64,000 nucleotides of DNA, taken from contig OZ251545.1 in the NCBI GenBank assembly GCA_965243335.1, positions 1,860,001-1,924,000 on the forward strand, in the 5' to 3' direction. Origin of the DNA: JAJDXW01 sp965243335 (GTDB taxonomy: Bacteria; Pseudomonadota; Gammaproteobacteria; HK1). A program made the translations under genes and the position numbers. Shown here piece by piece: positions 1 to 8,592 of this stretch; position 1 is the first letter of the stretch, and every line of letters starts with the position of its first letter. The notes beneath the pieces were generated by a model. The model was given only the letters and a program-made list of their open reading frames with translations, searched no databases and was not told the origin of the DNA.

Positions 1-77
1 CCCCTTGCGCGCCGGAGCGGCGGCGCCGGACCACGGGGTCGGTCCGAACCGCCCGCACCGCCCCGAGGGCGCGCCCG

Positions 78-1349
78 GTGAGGATCGGGGCGGTCTCGCG
101 CGCGTTCCTGCGGGCGGGAGTGATCGCCGCCGGGCTGCTGACGGCCGCGCCGGCCGCCGCCATCGTCGGCGGCCAGACGACCGACCCGGGTAGCTGGAGG
201 TGGATGGCCGCCGTGGACATCCCCGACGTGGGGCCCATCACCCTGTGCGGCGGCACCCTGATCGCGCGCGGCTGGGTCATGCTCGCCGCGCACTGCGTTT
301 GGGACGACGACAACTCCCGCTACGTCGACCCGTCCCGGATCAGGGTCCGGGTCGGCTCACACCGGCGGACGTCCGGCGGCGAGGTGATCGGGGTCGCCAG
401 GCTCCACCCGCACCCCGATTACGACAGTGACGACGTGTTCGACGTCCTCCTGCTGGAGCTGGCGGCGCCCGCCCCCGAAGGTCTCGGGGCGGTGGCGCTT
501 CCGGACGCCGCCGCCCACGACCGGATCGCCCCGATCGGAACGAGGGCGACGGCGCTCGGCTGGGGGGTGGTGGCTCCGATAGACACCCGGTGTCGGGATG
601 ACGGTATCGGATGCCCCGGCCTCTCCGAGGTCCTGAGGGAGGTGGACCTGCCGCTGCGGTCCACGCCCTCTCCCGATTGCGGCAGCGTCGACCCCCGCGC
701 CGAGCTCTGCGCCGGAGGAGAAGCCGGCAAGGACACGTGCAGCAGCGACAGCGGCGGCCCCCTGCTCGTGCAGGACCGCGGAGTCTGGTACCAGATCGGC
801 ATCACCAGCTCCGGCAATCGATGGTGCGACGGAAGCAGGGGCGGCGCCTACGCCAGGGTGGCCACCTTCCACGAGTGGATCAGGGCGACGACGAGCGCCG
901 TCGAGACGGCGGCGCGGGCGCGGAACGCCGCCATCGTCACCCACGCGGTGGCGAACATGGTCGGCCGGGGCGCGGCGCGGGCGGCCGTGGACGCCATCGG
1001 CGGGCGCTACCGGGCGCGCGCCTCGGCCCCGCTGTCGTCGCTCGTGCTTGCCGGGCGCGACCTTCGTTCCTTGCGCCCGGCGTCCGGCGCGGGCCTCGAC
1101 CGGACCGAGCCGGGGCCGGCGGCGCGCGTGGCCGAGGCGGTGACGGGGCTGTTCGGCGTCGAGGTCGAACCGGGTTCATCCACGGAGCACCCGGCGTCGG
1201 CGCGGCTTCCGAGGGGGACGGGCCGGACCGACGCGGGGGCGCAGGCCGGACTCGGTTGGCGCGGCCTCACCCCGCGCGGCCTGCTCGACGGCAGCTCGTT
1301 CACCATGCGCCTCTCCGACGGGGCGCCCGCCCCCGGGCGGGCGGCTTGA
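78..1349 (+). CDS. Secreted trypsin-like (S1) serine protease, passenger part of a split autotransporter-type protein
   Basis: The GTG start at 78 gives a signal peptide (basic MRIGAVSRAFLR, hydrophobic core, Ala-rich cleavage region ending about residue 28), followed at once by IVGG, the usual mature N-terminus of trypsin-fold proteases. The catalytic triad is visible: His in LAAHCVW, Asp in DVLLLEL and Ser in DTCSSDSGGPLL. The product should be exported and cleave proteins. After the protease domain (about residue 270) a low-complexity linker follows, and the frame stops at 1349 while a barrel-like domain continues at once in the -1 frame. The intact protein would be about 814 residues, so this ORF is probably the N-terminal half of a frameshifted gene. 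Bases 1-77 contain nothing I can assign. Confidence 0.8.
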   Translation: MRIGAVSRAFLRAGVIAAGLLTAAPAAAIVGGQTTDPGSWRWMAAVDIPDVGPITLCGGTLIARGWVMLAAHCVWDDDNSRYVDPSRIRVRVGSHRRTSGGEVIGVARLHPHPDYDSDDVFDVLLLELAAPAPEGLGAVALPDAAAHDRIAPIGTRATALGWGVVAPIDTRCRDDGIGCPGLSEVLREVDLPLRSTPSPDCGSVDPRAELCAGGEAGKDTCSSDSGGPLLVQDRGVWYQIGITSSGNRWCDGSRGGAYARVATFHEWIRATTSAVETAARARNAAIVTHAVANMVGRGAARAAVDAIGGRYRARASAPLSSLVLAGRDLRSLRPASGAGLDRTEPGPAARVAEAVTGLFGVEVEPGSSTEHPASARLPRGTGRTDAGAQAGLGWRGLTPRGLLDGSSFTMRLSDGAPAPGRAA

Positions 1350-2521
1350 GCGTCTGGGGCGAGGGCGCGTTCAACCGCTTCGAATCCAGCAGCGACGGCA
1401 TCTCCCTCGACGGGGACGTCGCCTCGTTCCACCTCGGCGCGGACTACCTGCACGACCGCTGGCTGTTCGGCCTCGCCGTCGGCCAGAACCGGGGCGAGGC
1501 GGATTTCAGGGACTCGGCCGCGGCGGGCCGCGCCGGGGGCGAAGGGACGGTGGAGATCGATCTCACCAACGTATTGCCCTACCTGCAATGGTCGCCGGAC
1601 GGCCGCGGGGAAAGCGTGGTCTGGGGTACGGTCGGGATCGGAAGCGGCGAGGCGAAGCTGAAGCGAAAGGCCCACGACGACGGCACGGGGGACCTCGACA
1701 CCTTCATGATCGCGGGCGGCGCGCGGATGCCGCTCGCGTGGCAGGCCGCCGGGTGGGGTGCGGCGATCGAGGCGGACGGTCTCCGGGTCTCCTCGAAGAC
1801 CGGGGTGTTGAAGACCGCGGACGGAACCGTGCAGGCGGCGGCGGGCGACAAGGCCCGGTCGATGCGGCTTCGCGGCGGCGTGGAGCTCACGAAGACCCGG
1901 GAGCTGCCGAACGGCGCGGCCGACATGAAGCTCGAGCTCGCCGGGCGCCTTGACGACGGCTACCTGACCCGGGACACCGACGGCTCGGAGACGCCGTCGT
2001 TGGGGGTCGAGGTGGGCGGCAGCGTCGACTTCACCGCTTCGAGCGGCCTGACCGCGGGGTTGCAGGGGCGTTACTTGGCGGCGCGCACCGCGACCGACGT
2101 GGGGGAATGGGGGGTGAGCGCGCGGGTGGCCTATGCCCCGCCCGCCCCCGGCCGGGGGCTCGGCTTCTCGGTGGCGCCGACCTGGGGCGACGCGGGGAGC
2201 GAGGCCGACTCGATGCGGAGCAGCGAGCGCTGGTTCGACGAGGTCGGCTCGACCGGCGGCGCCCGGCCCGACGGCTGGATGCCGACCGGCGCGCGGGTGC
2301 GCGTGGACTACGGCATGACCCTGCGCGGCCGCCGGACGTTCATGACGCCCTGGACCGAAGCGGGCCTGGAGGACGGGGGTGTGGAACGAATGCGCGTCGG
2401 CGCGACGATGCGAACGCCCCGGCGATCGGAGGCGGAGGGCATGGAGCTCGAGACGTTCGTCGAGAGCGCCGACGGCGCGAGGCCGACCGGCGTCATCCTG
2501 CGCGGCAGGGTGAGCTTCTGA
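1343..2521 (+). pseudogene. Autotransporter-type outer-membrane beta-barrel domain, -1 frame continuation of the upstream protease
   Basis: This open stretch has no start of its own and begins where the protease frame ends. It opens with GGLSVWGEGAFNRF, a typical entry into the barrel of serine protease autotransporters, runs through alternating amphipathic strands (for example VSVDFTASSGL-type segments, SVWGTVGIGSGEA) and ends in GRVSF, a C-terminal Phe as expected for BAM-inserted outer-membrane barrels. A single base lost in the C/G-rich run at about 1327-1345 would join it to the protease frame. Whether this is a real mutation, a sequencing error or a slippage site cannot be told from the sequence. 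Confidence 0.65.
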
Positions 2522-2586
2522 CGGGAGGCCCCTCCGTACCGACCGGGAGGCGGCCGGGTCGCTCCCTCCCGATCTCCCTGTCGAAT

Positions 2587-2604
2587 TGACCTGTACAGCG
2601 GTCA
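2587..2604. promoter_or_regulatory. Palindromic operator 1 (TGACC-N8-GGTCA) upstream of the XRE regulator
   Basis: An 18 bp element, TGACCTGTACAGCGGTCA, with inverted TGACC/GGTCA half-sites. A near-identical element follows 30 bp (about three helical turns) downstream. This layout is typical of autoregulatory operators in HipB-type systems. It also argues that translation starts at 2646 and not at the upstream in-frame TTG (2586) or ATG (2604), which lie inside the operators. Confidence 0.6.
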
Positions 2605-2616
2605 TGAGTAGTCTTG

Positions 2617-2634
2617 TGACCCGTACAACGGTCA
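2617..2634. promoter_or_regulatory. Palindromic operator 2 (TGACC-N8-GGTCA)
   Basis: The second copy, TGACCCGTACAACGGTCA, shares both half-sites and most of the core with the element at 2587-2604, on the same face of the helix. It ends 12 bp before the chosen ATG at 2646. Cooperative binding of the HipB-like protein is inferred from the spacing. Confidence 0.6.
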
Positions 2635-2645
2635 ATACTGACGAC

Positions 2646-2981
2646 ATGGGAAGCAGACCACGCACGTATTCGCGTCTCACCCGGGAGGCGATGATCCTCC
2701 TGGGCAAGCAGGTCCAGCTTGCCCGGAAAGGGCGGCGCATGGCCGAGCACGATCTCGCGGCCCGGGTCGGCATCGCCAGGAGCACCTTGCAGCGCATCGA
2801 GAAGGGCGACCCTTCGGTCGAGATCGGTCTCGTGCTGGAGGCCGCCACCCTCACCGGCGTCGACCTGTTCGTACCGGAGGCGACGACACTCGCGCCGCAG
2901 ATCGCCCGGGTCGACGACCGGCTCGCGCTGATGCCGGGCTCGATCCGCAAGACCCGTCGCGAGGTGGACGACGATTTCTGA
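2646..2981 (+). CDS. XRE-family HTH transcriptional regulator, HipB-like
   Basis: A protein of 111 residues with an N-terminal helix-turn-helix (LAARVGIARSTLQRIEKGD, about residues 36-54) of the Cro/CI type and the length and layout of HipB antitoxins. I place the start at ATG 2646, after two palindromic operators. The frame is also open upstream to TTG 2586. It probably represses its own promoter. A short hipA-like stretch overlaps its stop codon, so it looks like the antitoxin half of a hipBA locus that has lost its kinase. Function as an orphan repressor is inferred. Confidence 0.75.
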   Translation: MGSRPRTYSRLTREAMILLGKQVQLARKGRRMAEHDLAARVGIARSTLQRIEKGDPSVEIGLVLEAATLTGVDLFVPEATTLAPQIARVDDRLALMPGSIRKTRREVDDDF

Positions 2982-3060
2982 CGCCCCGCCGTCGCGGGAA
3001 GCCTTCGTCTGGGTCTGGCTGCCCGGCGGCGCCGATCCGGTGGTGGCGGGCCGGTCCGGG
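2974..3060 (+). pseudogene. hipA N-terminal remnant
   Basis: In the frame that overlaps the hipB-like stop, about 25 residues read REAFVWVWLPGGADPVVAGR, which resembles the conserved opening of HipA-type kinases (AFVWxWLPG...PVVAGRL). The similarity ends at about 3060 and the rest of the roughly 420-residue kinase is absent. No proper start codon is seen. I infer a deletion that removed nearly all of hipA. Based on remembered family sequence, not on a search. Confidence 0.5.
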
Positions 3061-3076
3061 CGGCCTCGACGAGCGC

Positions 3077-3208
3077 ATGTCCGCCCCCGCCTTCCATGGG
3101 GACCTCGCCGACATCGTCAGAGCGCGGCTTTGGCTTGAAGCCATGAAATGGGCGGTGGCGGGTGCGGGTGTCGTGGTCGCCGTGCTCAGGTGGTTCGGAG
3201 GGGGATGA
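3077..3208 (+). CDS. Small hypothetical membrane protein (43 aa)
   Basis: An ATG start at 3077 gives a 43-residue product with a polar N-terminus (MSAPAFHGDLADIVRARLWL) and one hydrophobic segment (AVAGAGVVVAVL). Its stop codon overlaps the start of the next small ORF, which suggests translational coupling. I see no strong ribosome binding site. Such pairs of tiny membrane ORFs occur in phage remnants and in toxin loci, but I do not recognise this one. Confidence 0.35.
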   Translation: MSAPAFHGDLADIVRARLWLEAMKWAVAGAGVVVAVLRWFGGG

Positions 3209-3318
3209 TGGAAAAGATCAAGGCGTTCTTTGCGGGAGCGTGGATCGTGCCGGTGTTCATCGTCAGCACGATCGTGTTCGCGCTGGCGATGGAGCTCGCG
3301 TTGCGGATCGTCAATTGA
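3205..3318 (+). CDS. Small hypothetical single-pass membrane protein (37 aa)
   Basis: ATGATG at 3205-3210 follows a purine-rich GGAGGGGG that also encodes the end of the preceding ORF, a good ribosome binding site. The product begins MMEKIKAFFAGAW and is then almost entirely hydrophobic (IVPVFIVSTIVFALAMELAL), so a single transmembrane helix is expected. The coupled arrangement with the 43-residue ORF supports reality. Function unknown; possibly a membrane-active peptide of a mobile element. Confidence 0.4.
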   Translation: MMEKIKAFFAGAWIVPVFIVSTIVFALAMELALRIVN

Positions 3319-3427
3319 CTCCGAATGGAGGCGGCGCGGCGTTCACACGGGCCGACGGCAGGCCCTCGGACCCGCCGAGGGGAAGCTCCTCCGGAATCGA
3401 CCGGGGGATGGCCGCGCGCTTCCCGGG

Positions 3428-4444
3428 TCAGGACAGGAGGTCGCGCACCGCGTCCCGGAGCGCCGCCTCGTCCTCGGGGTTGAAGAGCGGGTTCCCCGCC
3501 CGGTGGCCCCAGAGGGAGTCGATGGGGCGGTACTCCGCGTTCGGCATCCGTTCGGTCTCGGCCGCGCTGTCCTCCGGGGTGAAGTAGAGGTCCGTCCGCG
3601 ACGGCATGACGATCGCGCGGGCGCGGATCGCCCCGAGGGCCCGGTCCAGGTCTCCTTCGTAGAGGGGGTTGTCGGAGACGTCCGACTGCATCCACGTCTG
3701 AAGGCTCGCGAGCAGGTCGTGCGCATCGCGGCGCAGGAAGTTGGCCTCCCAGTTGCGGACGAGGAAGTCCTCGAGCGAGGAGTACCCCGCGCGCTCGTAG
3801 AGGCGTTCGCGGTAGAACGCCTGGGAGAGCGCCCAGCCGGCGTACACCCGGCCCATGGCGCGAAGCCCCCGCACCGGATGCGCCGCGAAGTGGTCGCCGC
3901 GCCACTCGGGGTCGGCGGTGAGGGTCGCCCGCACCCCCTGGAGGAACACCTGGTTGTGGACCGAGGTCTTCGCCGACCCGCAGACGGCGCAGATCCGCTC
4001 TACCCGGTCCGGGAAGATCGCGCCCCAGTGCAGCGCCTGCTGCGCTCCCATCGACCAGCCGTAGACGAGGGCCAGCTTCTCGACCCCGAACACGTCGGCG
4101 AGCAGCCGGCGCTGCGCGTGCACGTTGTCCCAGTGGGTGAACACGGGCGAGCGGTCCGGGCCGAAGGGGGGCGCGAGGTTGCTCGGCGAGGTCGAGAGTC
4201 CGTTGGTGAACATGTTCGGGATGACGATGAACCAGTCGGAGGGGTCGAGCACCCGCCCGGGCCCGATCAGCCACTCGACGTCGGTGTGCTGCGCGCCGTA
4301 CGAGGTCGGGTACAGGATGACGTTCGACCGGTCCCCCGCGAGCCGCCCGTAGGTGCGGTACGCGATCTCGGCCCGCGGCAGGGTGATGCCGCGTTGCAGG
4401 GTGAAGTCGGCGAGCTCGAAGGTCTCGTAGTCCCTTTCGCTCAT
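3428..4444 (-). CDS. Alpha/beta-hydrolase of the homoserine O-acetyltransferase (MetX) family
   Basis: A 338-residue product starting at ATG 4444 (MSERDYETFELADFTLQRG), where family similarity begins although the frame is open further upstream. The nucleophile elbow GWSMGAQQAL lies near residue 124, and the C-terminal region ends with a His in DSLWGHRAGNPLFNP, fitting a Ser-Asp-His triad. MetX enzymes transfer an acetyl group from acetyl-CoA to homoserine in methionine synthesis. This member is of the shorter, divergent branch often annotated simply as alpha/beta hydrolase, so the substrate is not certain. It stands alone; no methionine genes are adjacent. Confidence 0.75.
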   Translation of the reverse strand: MSERDYETFELADFTLQRGITLPRAEIAYRTYGRLAGDRSNVILYPTSYGAQHTDVEWLIGPGRVLDPSDWFIVIPNMFTNGLSTSPSNLAPPFGPDRSPVFTHWDNVHAQRRLLADVFGVEKLALVYGWSMGAQQALHWGAIFPDRVERICAVCGSAKTSVHNQVFLQGVRATLTADPEWRGDHFAAHPVRGLRAMGRVYAGWALSQAFYRERLYERAGYSSLEDFLVRNWEANFLRRDAHDLLASLQTWMQSDVSDNPLYEGDLDRALGAIRARAIVMPSRTDLYFTPEDSAAETERMPNAEYRPIDSLWGHRAGNPLFNPEDEAALRDAVRDLLS

Positions 4445-4745
4445 GCGATGCGCTCCCGGGCCGGATCCGCTCCGGCTTCGACGTACGCGCGATCTTGCGC
4501 CGAGGCCGCCGCCTGCGGCAAGCGGCGGGGCGCCGCCGCCCGGGGAGCCCTGTTCCTGCCGCCGGGCGGGCGGAGGCGGGATGGCCTCGCGTCGAGCGGA
4601 CGAACGTCCCTTGCCGTGCGAGGCCCGAACCGCTCCGGGACCCTCGCCGACGCCTCCCGCCCTCCATCCGCGAGCCCGAAACTCTCCGGGAAAGACCGAA
4701 CGAAACCCCGGAATCAAGAACCTCGGGCTTCATGCAATATCCGGG
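4445..4745. other. Intergenic region, nothing recognised
   Basis: About 300 bp of GC-rich sequence between two minus-strand genes. Open frames here lack family resemblance. No clear promoter, terminator or repeat is seen. Confidence 0.4.
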
Positions 4746-5645
4746 CTAGACCCCCATCTCCCTCCTGAGCTCCCGCTCCTTGGCCGCCAGCCTCGCCTCG
4801 CTCCGCATCGTCGCCGCAGCGCACGGCATGCCCCCCAGCCGCTCCGCGAGTCCCTCGGCCCCCCACCCATCGAGGGTGCGGACGGCGACGGACGCGACGC
4901 TCGCAAGCCCTTGGGTAGCGGCGGCCTGCGCCGAGCGCTCGAGCGCCCCGTGGACGCGGGGGGCGCTCTCCCTTCCCCCGCCGTGCGGCGCCCACGCGGC
5001 CCGGAGCCAGCCGACGAGGGTGGGGCCGACGCGCCGCGTCCCCATACGCTCCGCCTTCTCCATAAGGGCCGCGTCGGGGTCTGTGAGGAAGGGCGGGCGC
5101 GGCGCGTCCCCCCACCCTGCGGCCAGGTCCTGCTCCTCGATCCATGCGTTGAGCGCCCCGTCGCTCGCGACACCGTCCGTCTTCGCGGCGAGGAGGCGCT
5201 GGACCCCCGCGGCGAGGGCTTGGGCCACGACCCGCGCGTCCGGTCCGCCCGCGTCCCGGAAGAGGCCGCTCTGCGAGAGCGCCCGCTCGATCCTCCCCCC
5301 CTCTCCATCCTCGTCCGCGTAGCGCCAGGGGGCGTCGGCGTGGCCGGGCTCCTCCTCGAGCCACGCGCGCCCCGCGTGCAGCTTGGCCTCCCGGAGCGAG
5401 GCGGCGAGCTGCGCCTCGTCCATGTCGGGATGGAGCCCACGCCTGCGGAGCGCCCTCGCCTCGCGCTCGGCCGCGCCGTGTGCGGCGAGCTCCCACCCCG
5501 TCCAGACGCGCCGCCACGCCTCCGCGGTGACGACCAGCTCCCCGCCGGTCAGCTCCTGCGCGGCGCAGAGGAGGCGGCGGGTAGGGGTGTGGAGCAGGGC
5601 CGCGGGGTCGACGGCCCACACGTCGCGGGGCGCAGGCGTGCTCAT
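4746..5645 (-). CDS. Hypothetical protein (299 aa)
   Basis: An ATG at 5645 gives MSTPAPRDVWAVDPAALL, a soluble Ala- and Arg-rich protein with Trp residues spread along its length and a mainly helical look. The N-terminal stretch (VDPAALLHTPTRRLLCAAQEL...LVVTAEAWRRVW) loosely resembles the first acidic motif and second helix of PIN-domain nucleases, but the remaining acidic residues cannot be placed with confidence. No signal peptide or membrane segment. It is followed by an unrelated MetX-type gene and is divergent from an SDR gene. I do not recognise it. Confidence 0.6.
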   Translation of the reverse strand: MSTPAPRDVWAVDPAALLHTPTRRLLCAAQELTGGELVVTAEAWRRVWTGWELAAHGAAEREARALRRRGLHPDMDEAQLAASLREAKLHAGRAWLEEEPGHADAPWRYADEDGEGGRIERALSQSGLFRDAGGPDARVVAQALAAGVQRLLAAKTDGVASDGALNAWIEEQDLAAGWGDAPRPPFLTDPDAALMEKAERMGTRRVGPTLVGWLRAAWAPHGGGRESAPRVHGALERSAQAAATQGLASVASVAVRTLDGWGAEGLAERLGGMPCAAATMRSEARLAAKERELRREMGV

Positions 5646-5973
5646 GGAGGCGGCTCCAGGGGGAGGGGACGGAAGCAGGGTATACGGTAAAGGTCCGGAG
5701 TCGGCAGGGACGTGGAATCGGCGTAGCGGGACACGCGGGCGGACAGGTCTGCGGGGAGAGGCGCGAAAGGGCGAAGGGCCAGGCAGGGGCCATCCCGCGG
5801 AAGGGTGATACCGCCTGAACGGGCGCGGAAGGATGGACGGCGCGGACGATGGGATTGTGGTGCGGGGCGGGGGTGACGCCAGCGGCCGAAACGGCGCAGA
5901 ATGGCGGCGGGACACGGGCCGCCCGGCGGAGCCGCCGGCGGAGGCCGTCCCCGCCATGAACCAGGAGGCGCGC
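5646..5973. other. Divergent intergenic region
   Basis: About 330 bp between the divergently transcribed hypothetical gene and the SDR gene. A TATACG-like box at about 5680-5690 could be part of a promoter. Nothing else is recognised. Confidence 0.3.
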
Positions 5974-6756
5974 ATGGACATCGAGAACCAGGTGGTCATC
6001 GTCACCGGCGCCGGGACCGGGGTCGGCGCGGCGGCCGCGAAACGGCTGGCCGGCGGCGGCGCGCGGGTGATCGTCAACTACTCCCGCAGCCGGGACGCCG
6101 CCGAGGAGACCGCCGCCCGGTGCCGGGAGGCCGGGGGCGAGGCGGCGGCGGTGCAGGGGGACGTGGCGAGCGAGGAGGATTGCCGCCGCCTCGTCGAAGA
6201 GGCCGTTTCGAGATGGGGGCGCGTCGACGGCCTCATCAACAACGCGGGCACGACGGTGTTTCGCGGCGGCGACGACTTCGACGCCCTGACCTCCGAGGAC
6301 TTCCAGCGGGTCTATGCGGTCAACGTGATCGGCCCCTTCCAGATGACGCGGGCGGCAGCGCCCCGGATGAAGGAGCAGGGCCGGGGCAACATCGTCAACG
6401 TCTCGTCCATCGCGGGGGTGATGGGGGTCGGCAGCTCGATCGCCTATGCGGCGTCGAAGGGGGCGCTGAACACCATGACCCTGTCCCTCGCGCGGGCGCT
6501 CGCGCCCGAGGTCCGGGTCAACACCGTGGCCCCCGGCTTCATCACCGGGCGCTGGTGGCGCGAGAAGATGGGCGACGGATACGACGACATGGTCGCCCGC
6601 GCGGCCGCCGGTACGCCCCTCAAGCGGGCCGGAACGCCCGAGGACATGGCGGCGGCGGCGGTGTGGCTGCTCACCGGCGACGTCAACATCACCGGCGAGA
6701 TCCTCATCTCCGACGCGGGAATGCATCTCGGCGGGGCGCCCCTCATCGCCCGCTGA
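5974..6756 (+). CDS. SDR-family NAD(P)-dependent oxidoreductase
   Basis: A classical short-chain dehydrogenase of 260 residues. It has the cofactor motif VTGAGTGVGAAAAKRLA, NNAG (INNAGTTVF), catalytic Ser (NVSSIAG) and the YxxxK pair (AYAASKGALN), then the APGFITG segment and a C-terminal G-ILISDAGMHLGG typical of FabG-like members. I choose ATG 5974 because AGGAGG stands 5 bp upstream; ATG 5956 is an alternative. The substrate is not predictable; a 3-oxoacyl reductase or alcohol dehydrogenase activity is usual. Confidence 0.85.
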   Translation: MDIENQVVIVTGAGTGVGAAAAKRLAGGGARVIVNYSRSRDAAEETAARCREAGGEAAAVQGDVASEEDCRRLVEEAVSRWGRVDGLINNAGTTVFRGGDDFDALTSEDFQRVYAVNVIGPFQMTRAAAPRMKEQGRGNIVNVSSIAGVMGVGSSIAYAASKGALNTMTLSLARALAPEVRVNTVAPGFITGRWWREKMGDGYDDMVARAAAGTPLKRAGTPEDMAAAAVWLLTGDVNITGEILISDAGMHLGGAPLIAR

Positions 6757-6876
6757 CCCCGGCCCGCAAGTCTCCCCGCCCTGCCTGCGGGCCGCCGGTC
6801 TTGCGCGGCGACGGATCGCGAAGACGGGCCGGTAGCGAAGCCCCCGGCCGTCCTCGATCGCATGAAGGGTCGTGCT

Positions 6877-7266
6877 CTACCGTAGGGCTTCCGGCTCACA
6901 GTCCATCCCAGGGCGGCGAGCATTTTTCAAACAGCGACGGAATTTGTGGTAGCCCTCGGAGCTGCGGCCAACCATCCGCCATTCCCCAGAGACCCGCTCG
7001 TAGCGTTTCCAGCGCCACTCATCAGACCCTTTCTTTTTCTTCTTCTTGTAGAAAACCCACTTGTCGCCGTTGCTCCCCCGGCACTTCCGAGTACCATCGG
7101 CCTGTTTTTTCGGCTTGGTATCCACATCCAGCCCCAGACGCCGAGCATTCTCGATGCAGCGCTCCAACTTGTATCCCTTATGGGACGCCAAGACGATGCG
7201 TCCCTTCACCTTGCATCGCCAACGCCACTTTCCACTGTCATCTTTGTAAATTTTCCATTTGGCCCC
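6877..7266 (-). pseudogene. DUF1508 (YegP-like) tandem-repeat protein, C-terminal part, cut by an IS
   Basis: Two DUF1508-type units are visible on the minus strand. The first is KWKIYKDDSGKWRWRCKVKG followed by IVLASHKGYK and a Cys-containing helix. The second is DKWVFYKKK... with WRMVGRSSEGYHKFRRC. DUF1508 domains are small beta-strand units with a characteristic Ser-x-GY motif, of unknown function. The insertion element at 7266-8592 separates this part from its start codon at 8629. Removing the element and one target copy restores an intact frame of about 137 residues beginning MKLICTASDGAKW. An internal start at 7209 could still give a shorter protein. Confidence 0.7.
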
Positions 7267-8592
7267 ACTACTGTCCCAAGAAATTTATGATCTGACGTCA
7301 TAACTTGTTGTTTCTTATACGCCAAATAGCAATAGGAAGCTGTCATCGACTTGAACTCCAAGAGCTGTTTCAGACATGCTGCCTCCCTCTTGACCAAGGG
7401 GATGCGACATGTATTCCGGCCAATTCGTCTTTTCCCAGGTAATGGACCATCTGCCCATGCATACGTTCCGCCGATGCGTTCATCGGTATCAAGGCAACCG
7501 TTACGTCAAATCGTTCACTTGTCTTGATCAGTTTCTATGTATGGCATTTGCCCAGTTGACCTATCGTGAAAGCTTGCGTGATATAGAGGTTTGCCTGCGG
7601 GCACATCAGGACAAACTTTATCATATGGGGATCCGCGGCGCGGTGTCACGCAACACCTTGGCCAATGCCAATAAGGTGCGCGACTGGCGGATATATGCAG
7701 AGCTTGCCCAGGCGTTGATTCGTATTGCGCGTCCACTCTATGCCGACGACGATCTGGGACTCGATCTGGACGATACCGTTTATGCGCTGGATTCTTCGAC
7801 GATCGATTTGTGCTTGTCGGTATTCCCATGGGCGTTGTTTCGGTCGACCAAATCTGCGATCAAGCTCCATACGTTATTGGATTTATGCGGTAACATACCG
7901 ACGTTCATACATATTTCTGATGGCAAGCTGCACGACGTGAAGGTTCTGGATCTATTGGTCCCGGAGGCCGGTGCGTTCTACGTCATGGACAGGGGTTACG
8001 TGGATTTTGAGCGATTGTATGCTCTTCATGCGCGAGGGGCGTTTTTCGTTATCCGCGCCAAGTCCAACCTGAAGTATCGGCGACGTGCATCTCGTGCGGT
8101 CGATAAATCAGCGGGTCTGCGGTGTGATCAAAGTATAGTGTTGACAGGCGTGAAGACTTCGCAGAGCTATCCTCAGTGGTTGCGTCGCATCAAGTATCAC
8201 GATCTGAAAACCGGCAAGACATTTGATTTTCTGACCAACAATTTCGTCCTCCCGGCCCAGACGGTCGCGGAGTTATACCGTAGTCGTTGGCAGGTGGAGC
8301 TGTTTTTCAAGTGGATCAAACAGAACCTTCGCATCAAGTCGTTTTTTGGGACCTCGGAAAACGCAGTAAAGAGTCAGATATGGATAGCAATTACGGTATA
8401 TTTGTTGGTGGCAATCATGAAGAAACGTTTGAACATGGAAGAGAATCTCCACACGATTTTCCAAATTCTGAGTCTGACTCTGTTCGAGAAAGTTCCATTT
8501 TTACAAATGGTTACAGATCTGAGAAGCACGACGGAAGGTAGCGAGGCAGTCAACCAATTGAATTTATTCAACTAATTCTTGGGACACTAGTG
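7266..8592 (+). mobile_element. IS4-family insertion sequence (about 1.33 kb) inside a DUF1508 gene
   Basis: The ends carry 17 bp inverted repeats with one mismatch: CACTACTGTCCCAAGAA at 7266-7282 and its partner (complement of CACTAGTGTCCCAAGAA) at 8576-8592. The host sequence ATTTGGCCCC is present on both sides (7257-7266 and 8593-8602), a 9-10 bp target duplication; one C is shared with the left end, so the exact boundary is uncertain by one base. The element is visibly poorer in GC than its surroundings, consistent with acquisition from another source. It holds a single transposase gene. Confidence 0.9.
7409..8575 (+). CDS. IS4-family transposase
   Basis: A 388-residue DDE transposase. 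The acidic residues are recognisable in ALDSSTIDLCLS, in YVMDRGYVDFERL and in the IS4 signature Y-(2)-R-(3)-E-(6)-K (YRSRWQVELFFKWIK). The C-terminal FGTSENAVKSQIW continues the family pattern. The frame is complete and the element has matching ends, so it may be active. Codon use differs from the host genes in being richer in A and T. Confidence 0.95.
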   Translation: MYSGQFVFSQVMDHLPMHTFRRCVHRYQGNRYVKSFTCLDQFLCMAFAQLTYRESLRDIEVCLRAHQDKLYHMGIRGAVSRNTLANANKVRDWRIYAELAQALIRIARPLYADDDLGLDLDDTVYALDSSTIDLCLSVFPWALFRSTKSAIKLHTLLDLCGNIPTFIHISDGKLHDVKVLDLLVPEAGAFYVMDRGYVDFERLYALHARGAFFVIRAKSNLKYRRRASRAVDKSAGLRCDQSIVLTGVKTSQSYPQWLRRIKYHDLKTGKTFDFLTNNFVLPAQTVAELYRSRWQVELFFKWIKQNLRIKSFFGTSENAVKSQIWIAITVYLLVAIMKKRLNMEENLHTIFQILSLTLFEKVPFLQMVTDLRSTTEGSEAVNQLNLFN

